DNA of 64,000 nt from Nostoc sp. LEGE 06077. Its GTDB lineage: Bacteria; Cyanobacteriota; Cyanobacteriia; Cyanobacteriales; Nostocaceae. The notes below the pieces were generated by a model. That model did no database searches and was not told the DNA's origin. It saw nothing but the letters and a program-made list of their open reading frames with translations. The stretch lies in the NCBI RefSeq assembly GCF_015207705.1, contig NZ_JADEWI010000008.1, forward strand, positions 124,001 to 188,000, given 5' to 3'. Within the stretch, counting starts at the first letter, position 1, and every line of letters starts with the position of its first letter. Shown piece by piece: positions 1 to 9,182 of the stretch. Made by a program: the position numbers and the translations under genes.

Positions 1-13
1 TACAGCAGATAGC

Positions 14-187
14 ATGATAATGACTAATAAAAAATGGGCCGTTAAACGTATCACTGTGAATTTAGCAACACAGGAAGCAGAGAAACTAGAAAAATATTGT
101 CAGCAGACAGGTAGACCTGCGACAGATGTAATTCGAGAACTGATTCGAGGATTACCAATATCTGATGACAACAAAGAAGCAAAATAG
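14..187 (+). CDS. Small ribbon-helix-helix (CopG-like) protein, possibly 5' truncated
   Basis: A 57-codon reading frame from ATG 14 (a second ATG at 20) ends at TAG 185-187. It is basic at the N-terminus (KKWAVKRITVNL), followed by two short helices (QEAEKLEKYCQQTGRPATDV and IRELIRGL), the strand-helix-helix layout of CopG/MetJ-type DNA-binding proteins. The frame stays open to the window edge, so the true start may lie further left. Proteins like this are often antitoxins or plasmid/transposon regulators, but no toxin partner is visible downstream. The fold call rests on pattern only. Confidence 0.55.
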   Translation: MIMTNKKWAVKRITVNLATQEAEKLEKYCQQTGRPATDVIRELIRGLPISDDNKEAK

Positions 188-541
188 ATAGGGAAAATCA
201 GGAATTATTTCCACAGCGTCGTAGATTGTCGCTGGGATACCTAAAAAATACCTATCATGCTTTTTTCAGTCCACCTTTACTAAATTTTGTGTATCTCAAC
301 ACAGGCATTTTGAAAGCAGTAAATTTAGTGATCAGGAATCAAATAAAGTAATAAAAGCAATTTTATTACTAGTGGGTTAAAACCCATTGTGCATCTACAT
401 ACTGGTGGACTCCTGATAAATCTCTGGCAATTAACTTCTCACTCAGCGAGTGTAAAACCTCGCAAATAGGCTTGATGTTAGTAGCAAATTCCGACACCAA
501 CCCAGTTACAATTTGTAAAGAAACTGAAGAGGTAGGACGGA
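188..541. other. Intergenic leader upstream of zds
   Basis: No convincing gene. The stretch is AT-rich and holds a short inverted repeat near 373-388 (GTGGGTT/AACCCAT) that could end transcription from the left. The zds promoter should lie here; a purine-rich GAGGTAGGACGG sits just before the zds ATG. Confidence 0.4.
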
Positions 542-1981
542 ATGCGCGTTGCAATCGTAGGTGCGGGATTAGCTGGGCTGGCAACCGCTGTAGATTTAGC
601 TGATGCTGGCTGTGAAGTCCAGATTTTTGAGTCCCGTCCGTTTGTTGGTGGTAAAGTCGGCAGTTGGGTAGATGGCGATGGCAATCATGTAGAAATGGGG
701 TTGCACGTCTTCTTTGGCTGCTACTACCAATTATTTGACTTAATGGAAAAAGTGGGGGCGTTGTCACATTTACGCCTAAAAGAACACTCCCATACCTTTA
801 TCAATAAAGGTGGACGCACAGGTGCTTTAGATTTTCGCTTTTTCACAGGTGCGCCTTTTAATGGGTTAAAAGCATTTTTTACTACTTCCCAACTATCATT
901 ACAAGATAAATTACAAAATGCGATCGCCCTCAGTACCAGCCCCATAGTCCGGGGATTAGTAGACTTCGACGGGGCGATGAAAACCATCCGCAACCTAGAT
1001 AAAATTAGCTTTGCCGATTGGTTTCGTCGTCACGGTGGTAGTGAAGGTAGCATTAAACGGATGTGGAATCCCATCGCTTATGCGTTGGGATTCATTGACT
1101 GCGAAAATATTTCTGCCCGTTGTATGTTGACTATCTTCCAATTTTTCGCCGTCAGAACAGAAGCTTCTGTATTACGGATGTTGGAAGGTTCTCCTGATGG
1201 GTTCCTACACAAACCCATTCTCAAATACTTAGAAGCCAGAGGCACAAAAATTTATACTCGTCGCCAAGTACGAGAAATTCAATTTGCTGAAGATGGCGAA
1301 CAAACCCGCGTTACTGGCATAGTAGTAGCTCAAGGTGATACTACAGAAACCATTACCGCTGATGCCTATGTCTGTGCTTGCGACATTCCCGGAGTTCAGC
1401 GAATTTTACCGCAAGATTGGCGAAAATGGTCAGAATTTGACAACATTTATAAATTAGATGCAGTTCCAGTCGCCACCGTCCAGTTGCGCTTTGATGGTTG
1501 GGTGACAGAACTGCAAGATGCCGAGCAACGTAGACAACTCAACCATGCAGCAGGCATTGATAACTTACTGTACACTGCTGATGCAGACTTTTCTTGTTTT
1601 GCTGACTTAGCGTTAACTAGTCCCAGTGATTACTATCGCCCAGGACAAGGTTCATTGCTGCAACTGGTACTCACACCAGGAGATCCATTTATTAAAGAAA
1701 GTAACGAAGCGATCGCCCAACACGTCCTCAAGCAAGTGCATGAACTCTTCCCCTCATCACGGGAACTGAACATGACTTGGTATGGAGTCGTGAAACTTGC
1801 TCAATCTCTTTATCGAGAAGCGCCAGGAATGGACGTATACCGTCCTAACCAAAAAACTCCAATACCAAACTTCTTCCTAGCAGGTAGTTATACCCAGCAA
1901 GATTATATCGATAGTATGGAAGGTGCGACAATTTCTGGAAGAAGGGCAGCAAAAGCGATTTTAGAGAGTATCAAGCAGTAG
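542..1981 (+). CDS. zds: 9,9'-di-cis-zeta-carotene desaturase
   Basis: A 479-residue flavoprotein that introduces the last two double bases-pairs of desaturation, converting zeta-carotene via neurosporene to lycopene at the membrane, with electrons passed on to plastoquinone. The N-terminus has the FAD Rossmann motif [10 protein letters not shown] (about residues 7-16) and an [13 protein letters not shown] segment. The C-terminus has the family FAD-contact block [16 protein letters not shown] near residues 446-461. Length and motifs match plant/cyanobacterial CrtQ/Zds rather than bacterial CrtI. The ATG is preceded by GAGGTAGG. The SRPBCC gene starts 24 nt after the stop, indicating co-transcription. 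A paralogous phytoene desaturase (CrtP) is the main alternative, but the N- and C-terminal wording favours zds. Confidence 0.92.
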   Translation: MRVAIVGAGLAGLATAVDLADAGCEVQIFESRPFVGGKVGSWVDGDGNHVEMGLHVFFGCYYQLFDLMEKVGALSHLRLKEHSHTFINKGGRTGALDFRFFTGAPFNGLKAFFTTSQLSLQDKLQNAIALSTSPIVRGLVDFDGAMKTIRNLDKISFADWFRRHGGSEGSIKRMWNPIAYALGFIDCENISARCMLTIFQFFAVRTEASVLRMLEGSPDGFLHKPILKYLEARGTKIYTRRQVREIQFAEDGEQTRVTGIVVAQGDTTETITADAYVCACDIPGVQRILPQDWRKWSEFDNIYKLDAVPVATVQLRFDGWVTELQDAEQRRQLNHAAGIDNLLYTADADFSCFADLALTSPSDYYRPGQGSLLQLVLTPGDPFIKESNEAIAQHVLKQVHELFPSSRELNMTWYGVVKLAQSLYREAPGMDVYRPNQKTPIPNFFLAGSYTQQDYIDSMEGATISGRRAAKAILESIKQ

Positions 1982-2005
1982 CGAACCCCAGAGGAAAACA
2001 AGAGA

Positions 2006-2449
2006 ATGTCAGATTGGCTAGAACATAGCGTACAGGTAGAAGTCGAGGCTCCCATTGATTTAGTGTGGAGTCTGTGGTCTGATTTAGAGCAAATGCCTCG
2101 TTGGATGAAATGGATTGATTCAGTGAAAATACCGCCCGATGATCCAGAGATATCTATTTGGAAACTTAATACTGGCGGGTTGGAATTTACGTGGAAATCT
2201 CAGATTCTCAAAGTTATTCCCAACCAAATTATTCAATGGAAATCAATTGATGGATTGCCCAACCAAGGAGCAATTCGTTTTTACGATCGCCACAATAGTA
2301 GTATCGTCAAGCTATCTGTGTCCTATGCCATCCCTGGCATCATTGGCAAAATCATGGATAACTTGTTTTTAGGACGGGTAGTAGAATCAACTATTCAAGC
2401 TGATTTAGAAAGGTTTAGACAATATGCCTTGAATGTTAAAGCTAACTAA
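2006..2449 (+). CDS. SRPBCC (START/cyclase-dehydrase-like) protein next to zds
   Basis: A 147-residue protein with the SRPBCC/Bet v1-like opening SVQVEVEAPIDLVWSLWSDLEQMPRWMKWI, a later W-x-S strand region and a C-terminal long helix (DLERFRQYALN). This fold forms a hydrophobic cavity for lipids or polyketides. It begins 24 nt after zds on the same strand. Such a pairing next to zds is, as I recall, common in cyanobacteria, so a role in carotenoid binding or handling is an inference. No catalytic residues can be assigned. Confidence 0.8.
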   Translation: MSDWLEHSVQVEVEAPIDLVWSLWSDLEQMPRWMKWIDSVKIPPDDPEISIWKLNTGGLEFTWKSQILKVIPNQIIQWKSIDGLPNQGAIRFYDRHNSSIVKLSVSYAIPGIIGKIMDNLFLGRVVESTIQADLERFRQYALNVKAN

Positions 2450-2547
2450 ATTGCCAGCAACTTGCTTGATACAAAGGGAAGGCAAAATCAGGATTTGTGA
2501 GCCTTTCCTGAAATACTCAATGCAAGTGTATTATGAATAAATTTAAA

Positions 2548-2766
2548 TTAGGCAACATTAAACACTTTTGGTTGTGGAAGTGAATCACCCACAGTTTCAT
2601 AAGCAATAATCAAAGATTCCAGTGCTTCAATGCCATTGGCAACAGCTGACTCGTAAGTATCCCCATGAGTGCGCCAACGTTGTCCAGGGAAATCAGGAAA
2701 TCCTACCAAGAAGCAATCATCTTCTTCAGACCACTGAATCACCATTTGGTACTTGAGTTTACTCAT
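2548..2766 (-). CDS. hicB: HicB-family antitoxin
   Basis: A 72-residue protein with the HicB fold: YQMVIQWSEEDDCFLVGFPDFPG is the hallmark 'e-d-g-y-f-v-p-d-l-P-G' strand pair, followed by a helix (SAVANGIEALESLI). It lacks the C-terminal RHH/HTH DNA-binding extension seen in longer HicB proteins, so autoregulation may be weak or indirect. Its start overlaps the end of hicA by 8 nt, giving the common toxin-first order and translational coupling. It neutralises HicA by occluding the catalytic site (family knowledge). Confidence 0.85.
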   Translation of the reverse strand: MSKLKYQMVIQWSEEDDCFLVGFPDFPGQRWRTHGDTYESAVANGIEALESLIIAYETVGDSLPQPKVFNVA

Positions 2767-2971
2767 CTTGTTTACTACTCTCTACTGCCTCAATTGCCTG
2801 TTTGATTTCCTTTTCTTGGTAGCGTTTAGCATCTGCTCCATCTTTACCCGAAACTGTAATTTTTCCAGCATACAAAGGATGTATCCAGTTAGTGTGACTG
2901 CCTTTGCCGGGTAGTTCTTTAAAACCAACTTGGCGAAGCATTTGCTTAAGCTCTCGAATTTTCTTAGGCAT
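2759..2971 (-). CDS. hicA: HicA-family mRNA interferase toxin
   Basis: A 70-residue protein of the dsRBD-like HicA fold. The motif GKGSHTNWIHP carries the catalytic histidine of HicA RNases (residue 26 or so), followed by the strand KITVSGKDG and a C-terminal helix KEIKQAIEAV. Family members cleave mRNA independently of ribosomes. It is slightly longer at the C-terminus than minimal HicA. It is the first gene of a two-gene operon with hicB. The module looks intact. Confidence 0.88.
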   Translation of the reverse strand: MPKKIRELKQMLRQVGFKELPGKGSHTNWIHPLYAGKITVSGKDGADAKRYQEKEIKQAIEAVESSKQDE

Positions 2972-3032
2972 TTATTTAAATTTAAATTAATTTACTAATG
3001 CCACTCTATCCAAATCTCGAAAAATTCAAAAA

Positions 3033-3272
3033 CTACCAAGTTGGGTCACTAAACAAATGTATTTTCAACTCCTCATCAGTTGGCGGTACTGTGGAAATGC
3101 AAGCACGGATGACATCACCATCCTCCAGTTCTACAGTACAGGCGTGACATGAACCCATAAGACAGCCAGTGGGAATAATCACTCCAGCACGTTCGGCTAC
3201 ATCTAAGAGTGCTTCTCCCACTTCGGCATTTATGGTGACATCATCTGGTAAAAATCGCACGCTAACACTCAT
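3033..3272 (-). CDS. 2Fe-2S ferredoxin (plant-type fold)
   Basis: A 79-residue electron carrier. The cluster ligands are visible as C-x4-C-x2-C in GCLMGSCHACTVEL, with the fourth Cys about 13 residues on in DVIRACIS. It is shorter than photosynthetic PetF (about 98 residues) and has a different N-terminus, so it is an accessory ferredoxin. It starts 15 nt downstream of the cobQ stop on the same strand, so the two are probably one transcript. A link to cobalamin synthesis or cobalt reduction is possible but only inferred from position. Confidence 0.85.
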   Translation of the reverse strand: MSVSVRFLPDDVTINAEVGEALLDVAERAGVIIPTGCLMGSCHACTVELEDGDVIRACISTVPPTDEELKIHLFSDPTW

Positions 3273-3287
3273 GAAATTTTCGGCTAA

Positions 3288-4763
3288 TTACGACAAAAAC
3301 TGTGTTAAGTCTAGATGGCGTTCTACTTCAGTCGCCAGCGAGTCTAAGATTTGTTCTCGCTGTTCTCGGTAGTTGGCTACACCTGTGGGTAAGGATTTTA
3401 AACCTCGCTGTTGACGCAGGCGATTTAACCAAGCACGTCGCCAAGGGCCGTTGTCAAACAATCCGTGCAGATAAGTACCCCAAACTGATTGACAGCTATC
3501 CACCAACCCTAGGTTAACATCATCAAATAACGCTTGAAACGCTTGACTATCTGGTGGCTGTTCGATGCGCGATCGCCCTTGGTGAATTTCAAACCCATTG
3601 ACTGGCAAGCCTGCTTGGGGATAATTTGAGCTAACTTGGCGCTGACGCGCAATTTTTTGTCCGGTAATTACAGTTCTAATCGGTAATAAATTCAAACCCT
3701 GAAATCTGCCAGCTTGTCCTTCTATCCCTTCAGGGTCAGCAATAATTTGTCCTAACATTTGATAGCCGCCACAAATCCCTAAAACTGTCCCACCAGAAGC
3801 GGCATAATTTTGGATTGCTTCTGCCATACCGCTTTTCTGCAATAAAATTAAGTCGGCAATGGTTGTTTTTGTCCCAGGAAGAATTACCGCATCTGGGTGT
3901 CCCAAGTCTTGTTTTGGACTTAGATATCTGACTGAGACTGTTGGTTCTGATTCTAGGGGGTCAAAGTCGGTAAAGTTGGCAATTCTCGGTAAGCGGATGA
4001 CAACTATATTTAGGTCAGCTTGAGTTTTTTGTGATTTTCGATCTAGTAAATCTAGAGAATCTTCGGCTGGAAATATTTCTTGAAAGTAAGGCAGAACGCC
4101 AATCACAGGTTTTTTGGTGCGTTCTTCTAGCCATTGTATGCCTGAATCTAAAAGCGATCGCTGTCCTCGAAATTTGTTAATGACAATACCTTTAATCAAA
4201 TCCCGTTCATCTGGGTCAAGTAACTCTAAAGTCCCTACTACATGGGCAAAAGCACCACCACGCTCAATATCAACAACTAAAATTGTTGGTGCATTTAGAT
4301 ACTTGGCTATCCGCATATTTGTTAGGTCGCGGTGCTTGAGGTTAATTTCTGCTGGACTCCCTGCACCTTCGCAAACCAACATATCAAATTCGGTGGATAG
4401 ATGCTGGAGAGATTCTTCTATCGCCCGCCAACCAAGGTCGAAAAATTGCTCGTAGTAATCTGCTGCTTTGACTCGCCCTACAGGTCTACCTTTAACAATT
4501 ACCTGGGAAGTCATATCACCTTGGGGTTTCAGTAAAATGGGATTCATTTCTACCCAAGGAACCACCCCAGAAGCCCAAGCTTGTACCGCCTGTGCATAAC
4601 CAATTTCTCCCCCATTCGCAGTGACATAAGCATTTAAAGCCATATTTTGACCTTTAAAGGGAGCCACTCGCCAACCACGCCGTGACAACAAACGGCAAAT
4701 AGCAGTAGTTAACAGTGATTTCCCTGCGTGGGATGTTGTTCCCACTACCATAATTGCTTTCAT
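3288..4763 (-). CDS. cobQ: Cobyric acid synthase
   Basis: The enzyme amidates four side chains of adenosylcobyrinate a,c-diamide using glutamine and ATP, a late step of cobalamin synthesis. The N-terminal domain has the P-loop-like VVGTTSHAGKSLLTTA. The C-terminal class I glutaminase domain has the nucleophile elbow GICGGYQMLGQ and the catalytic His in GTYLHGLFDN. I chose the ATG at 4763 (MKAIMVVGTTSH), which matches the usual family start; an in-frame ATG at 4802 would add 13 residues with no family match. A 2Fe-2S ferredoxin follows after 15 nt. Confidence 0.93.
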   Translation of the reverse strand: MKAIMVVGTTSHAGKSLLTTAICRLLSRRGWRVAPFKGQNMALNAYVTANGGEIGYAQAVQAWASGVVPWVEMNPILLKPQGDMTSQVIVKGRPVGRVKAADYYEQFFDLGWRAIEESLQHLSTEFDMLVCEGAGSPAEINLKHRDLTNMRIAKYLNAPTILVVDIERGGAFAHVVGTLELLDPDERDLIKGIVINKFRGQRSLLDSGIQWLEERTKKPVIGVLPYFQEIFPAEDSLDLLDRKSQKTQADLNIVVIRLPRIANFTDFDPLESEPTVSVRYLSPKQDLGHPDAVILPGTKTTIADLILLQKSGMAEAIQNYAASGGTVLGICGGYQMLGQIIADPEGIEGQAGRFQGLNLLPIRTVITGQKIARQRQVSSNYPQAGLPVNGFEIHQGRSRIEQPPDSQAFQALFDDVNLGLVDSCQSVWGTYLHGLFDNGPWRRAWLNRLRQQRGLKSLPTGVANYREQREQILDSLATEVERHLDLTQFLS

Positions 4764-5005
4764 ACTTAATGTCGGTTTTTTATAAGAGGTTGGAATATTC
4801 AATTATGAACGGCTGACATCGCAACCCGCTCATCACTGTTATACGCTAAGAAGCTGACAAATGCCCTACTGTACTTAGGTAAGTCTCATCAATAATCTGG
4901 CAAAATTCGTCAGATGTTGATGAAGAATTTATATTGGGTTTGATGCTTCTGTAGATATATTGTTCCCTTTTGTAACCTAAACATTAACTCTCTCGATTTT
5001 CAATT

Positions 5006-5410
5006 CTAAAAAGGTAGTCTAAACCACTGGATGCCTGCATTGTACAGGTAATCTCGCCAGGAAGGGGCAGGCCAATTCTGTCCTTGATATTTTTCTATAA
5101 GTTGATGACCCAAAGGCGTAAGGCGAAAACCATCGGTAATTCCTTGTCCATCAACTTCTCGACGCAATACCCCGACTTGGATTAACCAGTCCAAAGCGTT
5201 ATAACAAGTCAGTTCTGATACAGGACGCTGAGTGTAGCCGTGTTTGACACCATGTTCTAGGGCGATCGCATTTATTGACACACTCTGCTCACGCATGGCT
5301 GCAAATAAACCAATAGTAAAGGGTGAACAACACAGCGATCGCTCTGCCCTGGTTACGGTGCTAGGAGTGTAAGTGAAGGTTTTTGCGGTCGGGAAATCAA
5401 GGTTAGCCAT
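5006..5410 (-). CDS. Conserved cyanobacterial protein, winged-helix-like (Npun_F0494-type)
   Basis: A 134-residue soluble protein. The central part (LFAAMREQSVSINAIALEHGV ... CYNALDWLIQVGVLRRE) reads like a winged-helix: helix, helix, then a wing with GFRLTPLGHQLIEKY. The C-terminal tail PSWRDYLYNAGIQWFRLPF is aromatic. I recall a cyanobacterial family named after Npun_F0494 with this appearance, but cannot confirm membership. No catalytic motif is seen. A DNA-binding role is inference. Confidence 0.65.
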   Translation of the reverse strand: MANLDFPTAKTFTYTPSTVTRAERSLCCSPFTIGLFAAMREQSVSINAIALEHGVKHGYTQRPVSELTCYNALDWLIQVGVLRREVDGQGITDGFRLTPLGHQLIEKYQGQNWPAPSWRDYLYNAGIQWFRLPF

Positions 5411-5590
5411 TTGCGTATGTTGTTTTTATTGGACGAAAAATTAGGTATTTTTATAGTATTGGTGACTTAGTTTTCCGAAAGTTTTCTCAATATTGGTATT
5501 TACACTGTTTTGCAAACAAATCATTTAATCATTGTAAATTATTGTAAAATTTCAAAGTCATCAACAAACACCAAACAGGAAAGGTTCATT

Positions 5591-6028
5591 ATGCCTCTAG
5601 CAGTTGGTACGGATGCACCTGCATTTACCGTCAAAGATACGAATGGCAACACTGTCTCATTATCTGATTTTGCAGGTAAGACAGTTGTTTTGTATTTTTA
5701 TCCCAAAGATGACACTCCAGGCTGCACCAAACAAGCCTGTAGCTTCCGCGATGCTCAAGAGCAATATCAGGGTAAAGATATAGTTGTTTTGGGTGTGAGT
5801 GCCGATGATGAAGTGTCTCATCAAGCTTTTACCCAAAAATTCAATCTGAACTTTCCTTTACTAGCAGACACCAATAAAACTCTCATTCAAACTTATGACG
5901 TTGATGGTGGTGGTTATGCCAAGCGTGTCACCTATGTCATCGACCCCAATGGCAAAATTGTTCATGTTGATGCCAACGTGAATACATCTAACCACGCCAG
6001 CGATATTTTAGCTGCACTGGGTCTGTAA
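5591..6028 (+). CDS. Thioredoxin-dependent peroxiredoxin, BCP/PrxQ type
   Basis: A 145-residue thiol peroxidase that reduces H2O2 and lipid hydroperoxides. The thioredoxin-fold core has VLYFYPKDDTPGCTKQACSF, with the peroxidatic Cys near residue 45 and the resolving Cys five residues later, the C-x4-C spacing that defines atypical two-Cys PrxQ. I start at ATG 5591 because it gives the family N-terminus (MPLAVGTDAPAF) and has an AGGAAAGG Shine-Dalgarno 6 nt upstream. The reading frame extends further up (from 5510) but that part has no family resemblance. Confidence 0.9.
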   Translation: MPLAVGTDAPAFTVKDTNGNTVSLSDFAGKTVVLYFYPKDDTPGCTKQACSFRDAQEQYQGKDIVVLGVSADDEVSHQAFTQKFNLNFPLLADTNKTLIQTYDVDGGGYAKRVTYVIDPNGKIVHVDANVNTSNHASDILAALGL

Positions 6029-6238
6029 TTAATGTCATAGCAGAAGGCAGAAGGTAAAAGCATGATTTTTCTCGACATTCAAGCTTTCAAAATGTCTTTA
6101 CCTTTGTGACTACAGCTATCAATCAATCCAAAATCCAAAATTGATTAACCTCACCTTTGATCTTTATTTCCTGGTACTGACGGCAAAACCTTGCTTCAGT
6201 CAAGGATTTATCGACAAGGTGAGGTTTTTGCATTTGAT

Positions 6239-6649
6239 TCAGTTTTTTGCTGGGACAATTTGCACGGGAGATATCACACTGGGAGATGTGATGGCTGGTA
6301 AACCAGGAACTGCTTGTCCAGAAGTATTGTTTGCCGGCTGATTGGGATTTTGTTTGAGCGCCGCACGCTTTCTGTTTAATTCAGCTACTGCTGAATTTAA
6401 TTCGTCATCTTTTTGTTGAGAATTCCAGTTGAGATTACCAAGTTGAGCGCGATGAATTAAGTCAAGGGGATTTAAGTTACCTGAGTTATTCGAAAATGGA
6501 TTGGTATTATCTTGGGAATTATCACCAGGATTGGCATCAATTGTATTCAGTTGAGCCAGACTCGGTTGTGCTGCGAGAAAAGAGACAAAGCCAATGCCTG
6601 CTAAAGTAGCCACACAGAAGCTTTTAACTGATAAAAGTGATTTTTGCAT
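6239..6649 (-). CDS. Small exported protein of unknown function
   Basis: From the ATG at 6649 the product is 136 residues, with a clear Sec signal peptide (MQKSLLSVKSFCVATLAGIG... ending at an AQPSLAQ-like cleavage site). The mature part is Asn/Gln/Pro-rich (GDNSQDNTNPFSNNSGNLNP), with one charged helix (KDDELNSAVAELNRKRAALKQ) and a Pro/Val-rich tail. The frame continues up to 6700, where it would overlap the permease gene, but the signal peptide argues for 6649. It may be the last gene of the ABC exporter operon. I do not recognise a family. Confidence 0.7.
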   Translation of the reverse strand: MQKSLLSVKSFCVATLAGIGFVSFLAAQPSLAQLNTIDANPGDNSQDNTNPFSNNSGNLNPLDLIHRAQLGNLNWNSQQKDDELNSAVAELNRKRAALKQNPNQPANNTSGQAVPGLPAITSPSVISPVQIVPAKN

Positions 6650-6692
6650 GAGATTCTGCTCTAATATGCTCCAACGACACCATGTTTTTATC

Positions 6693-7571
6693 TTAAGCAA
6701 GAGTTCGTCGTAATTGGGGTTGAATGCTGACTAAGGAAACAACAGCAAAGCCTAACAAAACTAATAAAGCACCACCAAAGGTAACATCACCCCAAAATGC
6801 TTGCATCACAACACTACTTAGTCCCCATTCTTGATGAAGATAAAGGTAGCGAATCGGTTCAATTGCATAGCTGAGAGGGTTAAGAGTAGCCACAACTTGT
6901 AACCACTTGGGCATGAAAGATAAAGGCGCTAAAGCAGTGCTGGCAAATAGTAAAGGCAGGTTAGTAACAAAAATTACCGCAATCAGTTCAATGTGTCCAG
7001 GTAGAGCAAAAGCTAAACCCAGAGAAATAGCCGTTACGCCCAACGCCAAAAGAAAGACGATGAGAGCGATCGCACCCAACCCCGTTACATCTGGTAAGCC
7101 TGCACCTAAAAAGGCTGCTGCACCGACAATTACAGCTGCTTGCAGCAAACTTTGACTAATAATAAAGATAGCTGAAGCAAAGACAATCGAAAACCGCGAT
7201 GCCAGGGGAGCGACTAATAAACGATTCAAAAAGCCGAATTCGCGGTCAAACATCACAGGCAATCCGGCGTTCAAGGCTCCGGCAAAAGCTGTAAAAACAA
7301 TTACACCAGCAGCCAAAAACTGACCGTAATTTGTTGTACTCCCGAATAAACCTTTGGGTGCATTTTGGAATAACGCGCCGAATAATACTAGCCACATGAC
7401 AGGCTGAATAATTCCCGCCAATAAAGTTGAAGGACGGCGTTGGAGTTGAATAAATAAGCGCCGGGTTAAAGCCAGGGTTTCTTGGATTAAGTCACCCAAA
7501 AAATTAGGTGCAGCATCAGCAGGTGAGGCTAGTTGCTGCCAGTTGACATCAGATTTAGGAGTTACACTCAT
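6693..7571 (-). CDS. ABC-2 type transporter permease (DrrB-like)
   Basis: A 292-residue integral membrane protein with about six hydrophobic segments. The QRRPSTLLAGIIQPVMWLVLFGALF opening and the LNPLSYAIEPIRYLYL block are characteristic of the ABC-2 permease family (daunorubicin-resistance DrrB and lipid/drug exporters). It is the membrane partner of the ATPase encoded 95 nt upstream on the same strand. The substrate cannot be inferred; cyanobacterial homologues are usually annotated only as multidrug or lipid exporters. Confidence 0.88.
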   Translation of the reverse strand: MSVTPKSDVNWQQLASPADAAPNFLGDLIQETLALTRRLFIQLQRRPSTLLAGIIQPVMWLVLFGALFQNAPKGLFGSTTNYGQFLAAGVIVFTAFAGALNAGLPVMFDREFGFLNRLLVAPLASRFSIVFASAIFIISQSLLQAAVIVGAAAFLGAGLPDVTGLGAIALIVFLLALGVTAISLGLAFALPGHIELIAVIFVTNLPLLFASTALAPLSFMPKWLQVVATLNPLSYAIEPIRYLYLHQEWGLSSVVMQAFWGDVTFGGALLVLLGFAVVSLVSIQPQLRRTLA

Positions 7572-7665
7572 AAGATTTTGTAATTAGTCAATGATCAATA
7601 GTCAATGCTCAAGGATCAAAAATGCTGGACTATGGACTTTTGACCCTTGACTCTGGGAAGCATTT
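7572..7665. repeat. Heptamer-like short repeats in the ABC operon spacer
   Basis: The 94-nt gap between the ATPase and permease genes is built from degenerate heptamers (AGTCAAT, GATCAAT, AGTCAATG, TTTTGAC, CCTTGAC), the kind of short repeat scattered in Nostoc-type genomes. The same motifs recur at 32270-32460 and 33295-33320. Confidence 0.55.
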
Positions 7666-8694
7666 CTATCTCATATTTTGCTTCTTTTCTGCTTTGGGAT
7701 CACGGTTAGCCACGGCGGCTAGTTCTGCATCCATTAAGGTGCGTCCGGTGGCGGCGAGGTAAACATCATCTAAGCTAGGGCGAGATTGAGCGATGCCGAA
7801 TATTGGTAAGCTGGCATGATTGAGTGTTTGCTGGATGGTAATTAAGGCATCATTTTGGGGTGTGACTACCAAGTTGAGAGAATTACCTTGAGCGCTGTTG
7901 ATGATGATTTCTTGGACAAAAGGCAAAACTTGTAAGAGTTCTTTGGCTTTTTCGGCTTCCTCAAGGGGAGAAAATTCCCGAATGCGTAAGGTAATGCGAT
8001 CGCCTCCTACCCTATCTTTTAATTGTGAGGGTGTACCTGTGGCAATGACAATCCCACGGTCTATAATAGCGACGCGATCGGCTAGTGCGTCAATCTCTTC
8101 TAAATAATGGCTGGTAATTAATACTGTAGTGCCTGATACCCGCAACTTCCGCAGAAAATCCCACACAACAAAACGGCTTTCGATATCAAGTCCTACCGAT
8201 GGTTCGTCCAATACCAATACATCCGGTGCATGGAGTAGCCCAGCTGCTAAGTCTAGACGTTTGCGTAAACCACCAGAATAAGTTCCTGTCTTTTTATCAG
8301 CGTATTCTTGCAAACTCAGTAAATCTAAAACCGTCTGAATTCGCTGTTTTGCTACCGCCCCAGGGAGGTGATAAAGCGCTGCTTGTAATTGCAGCAGTTC
8401 TCTTCCAGTCAGCACTTTATCGATAGCGACTTCCTGCGCTACATAACCGAGTTTTTGCCTTGCTACTCTGGGGTTATCCAACACAGAAATGCCAGATACT
8501 TCGATTTTGCCCGCATCTGGAGTGGTGAGGGTACATAAAGCACGCAGAGTAGTTGTTTTACCTGCACCGTTGGGGCCGAGTACACCAAAAATTTCTCCTG
8601 GTTCTACTTCAAAAGAAACATCCTTGACGGCTTCAACAGTACCGTAGCGCTTTTGCAGATTTTGAATTAAAACGGCGGGAGCCATGACAGCCAA
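7666..8694 (-). CDS. ABC transporter ATP-binding protein (DrrA-like)
   Basis: A 342-residue ATPase powering the ABC-2 permease encoded next. Walker A is GPNGAGKTTT, the signature is YSGGLRKRLDLA, Walker B is VLVLDEPSVGLD, and the H-loop is ITSHYLEE. The extra 80-100 residues after the nucleotide-binding domain match the DrrA-type C-terminal domain. The start MAVMAPAVLIQNLQ could also be the second Met three codons later. The spacer to the permease is 94 nt and repeat-rich. Confidence 0.92.
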   Translation of the reverse strand: MAVMAPAVLIQNLQKRYGTVEAVKDVSFEVEPGEIFGVLGPNGAGKTTTLRALCTLTTPDAGKIEVSGISVLDNPRVARQKLGYVAQEVAIDKVLTGRELLQLQAALYHLPGAVAKQRIQTVLDLLSLQEYADKKTGTYSGGLRKRLDLAAGLLHAPDVLVLDEPSVGLDIESRFVVWDFLRKLRVSGTTVLITSHYLEEIDALADRVAIIDRGIVIATGTPSQLKDRVGGDRITLRIREFSPLEEAEKAKELLQVLPFVQEIIINSAQGNSLNLVVTPQNDALITIQQTLNHASLPIFGIAQSRPSLDDVYLAATGRTLMDAELAAVANRDPKAEKKQNMR

Positions 8695-8855
8695 TCCCTA
8701 ACTATACAATTCGCAACAAATTCTATATATATTGTAGTTGAGTAGTGTGAGGTGAAGCGATCGCTAGGATACGACTCCTTTATTTTATCGCCGTAGCCAC
8801 TTAGGTTAGGAAAGTGTTAATTGCTTGATAAATTAGGAAATCCCACTGACAGCAT

Positions 8856-8887
8856 AAAAAAACCCTCATAGTATTATGAGGGTTTTT
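8856..8887 (-). terminator. Rho-independent terminator of rpsU
   Basis: A perfect hairpin of AACCCTCATA paired with TATGAGGGTT around a short GTAT loop, flanked by A and T runs on both sides. It lies 20 nt beyond the rpsU stop on the minus strand and could work in both directions. Confidence 0.85.
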
Positions 8888-8905
8888 GATATTTATAATC
8901 AATTC

Positions 8906-9094
8906 TTAAGTGCGAAAACGTCTTTTACCCTGCTTTTGCAAGGCAAGTTTTTTGCGCTTGGATTTTTCAATAGGTGTTTCAAAGTGACGATGCTTCCTCA
9001 TATCTTGAAAAATTCCCGCCTTGGAAACTTCTCGTTTAAACCGGCGTAAGGCTGATTCAAGGTGTTCATTTTCACCCACTATGATTTGGGTCAT
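8906..9094 (-). CDS. rpsU: 30S ribosomal protein S21
   Basis: A 62-residue, very basic protein of the small subunit that aids initiation on mRNA near the anti-Shine-Dalgarno. [28 protein letters not shown] and the [15 protein letters not shown] tail are diagnostic. I start at ATG 9094 (MTQIIVGE), with GGAGAG upstream; the frame extends to 9139 but those residues are not S21. An RRM protein gene lies upstream on the same strand, an rbp-rpsU order I recall from Anabaena; here a MITE-like element sits between them. Confidence 0.94.
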   Translation of the reverse strand: MTQIIVGENEHLESALRRFKREVSKAGIFQDMRKHRHFETPIEKSKRKKLALQKQGKRRFRT

Positions 9095-9182
9095 TATCTC
9101 TCCTATCAAATTAAATTCATCAATGGACTGAGCAGGCATTAACAGTGTAAAAAAAAGATAAACTTATTGCCTGATCTATTTC

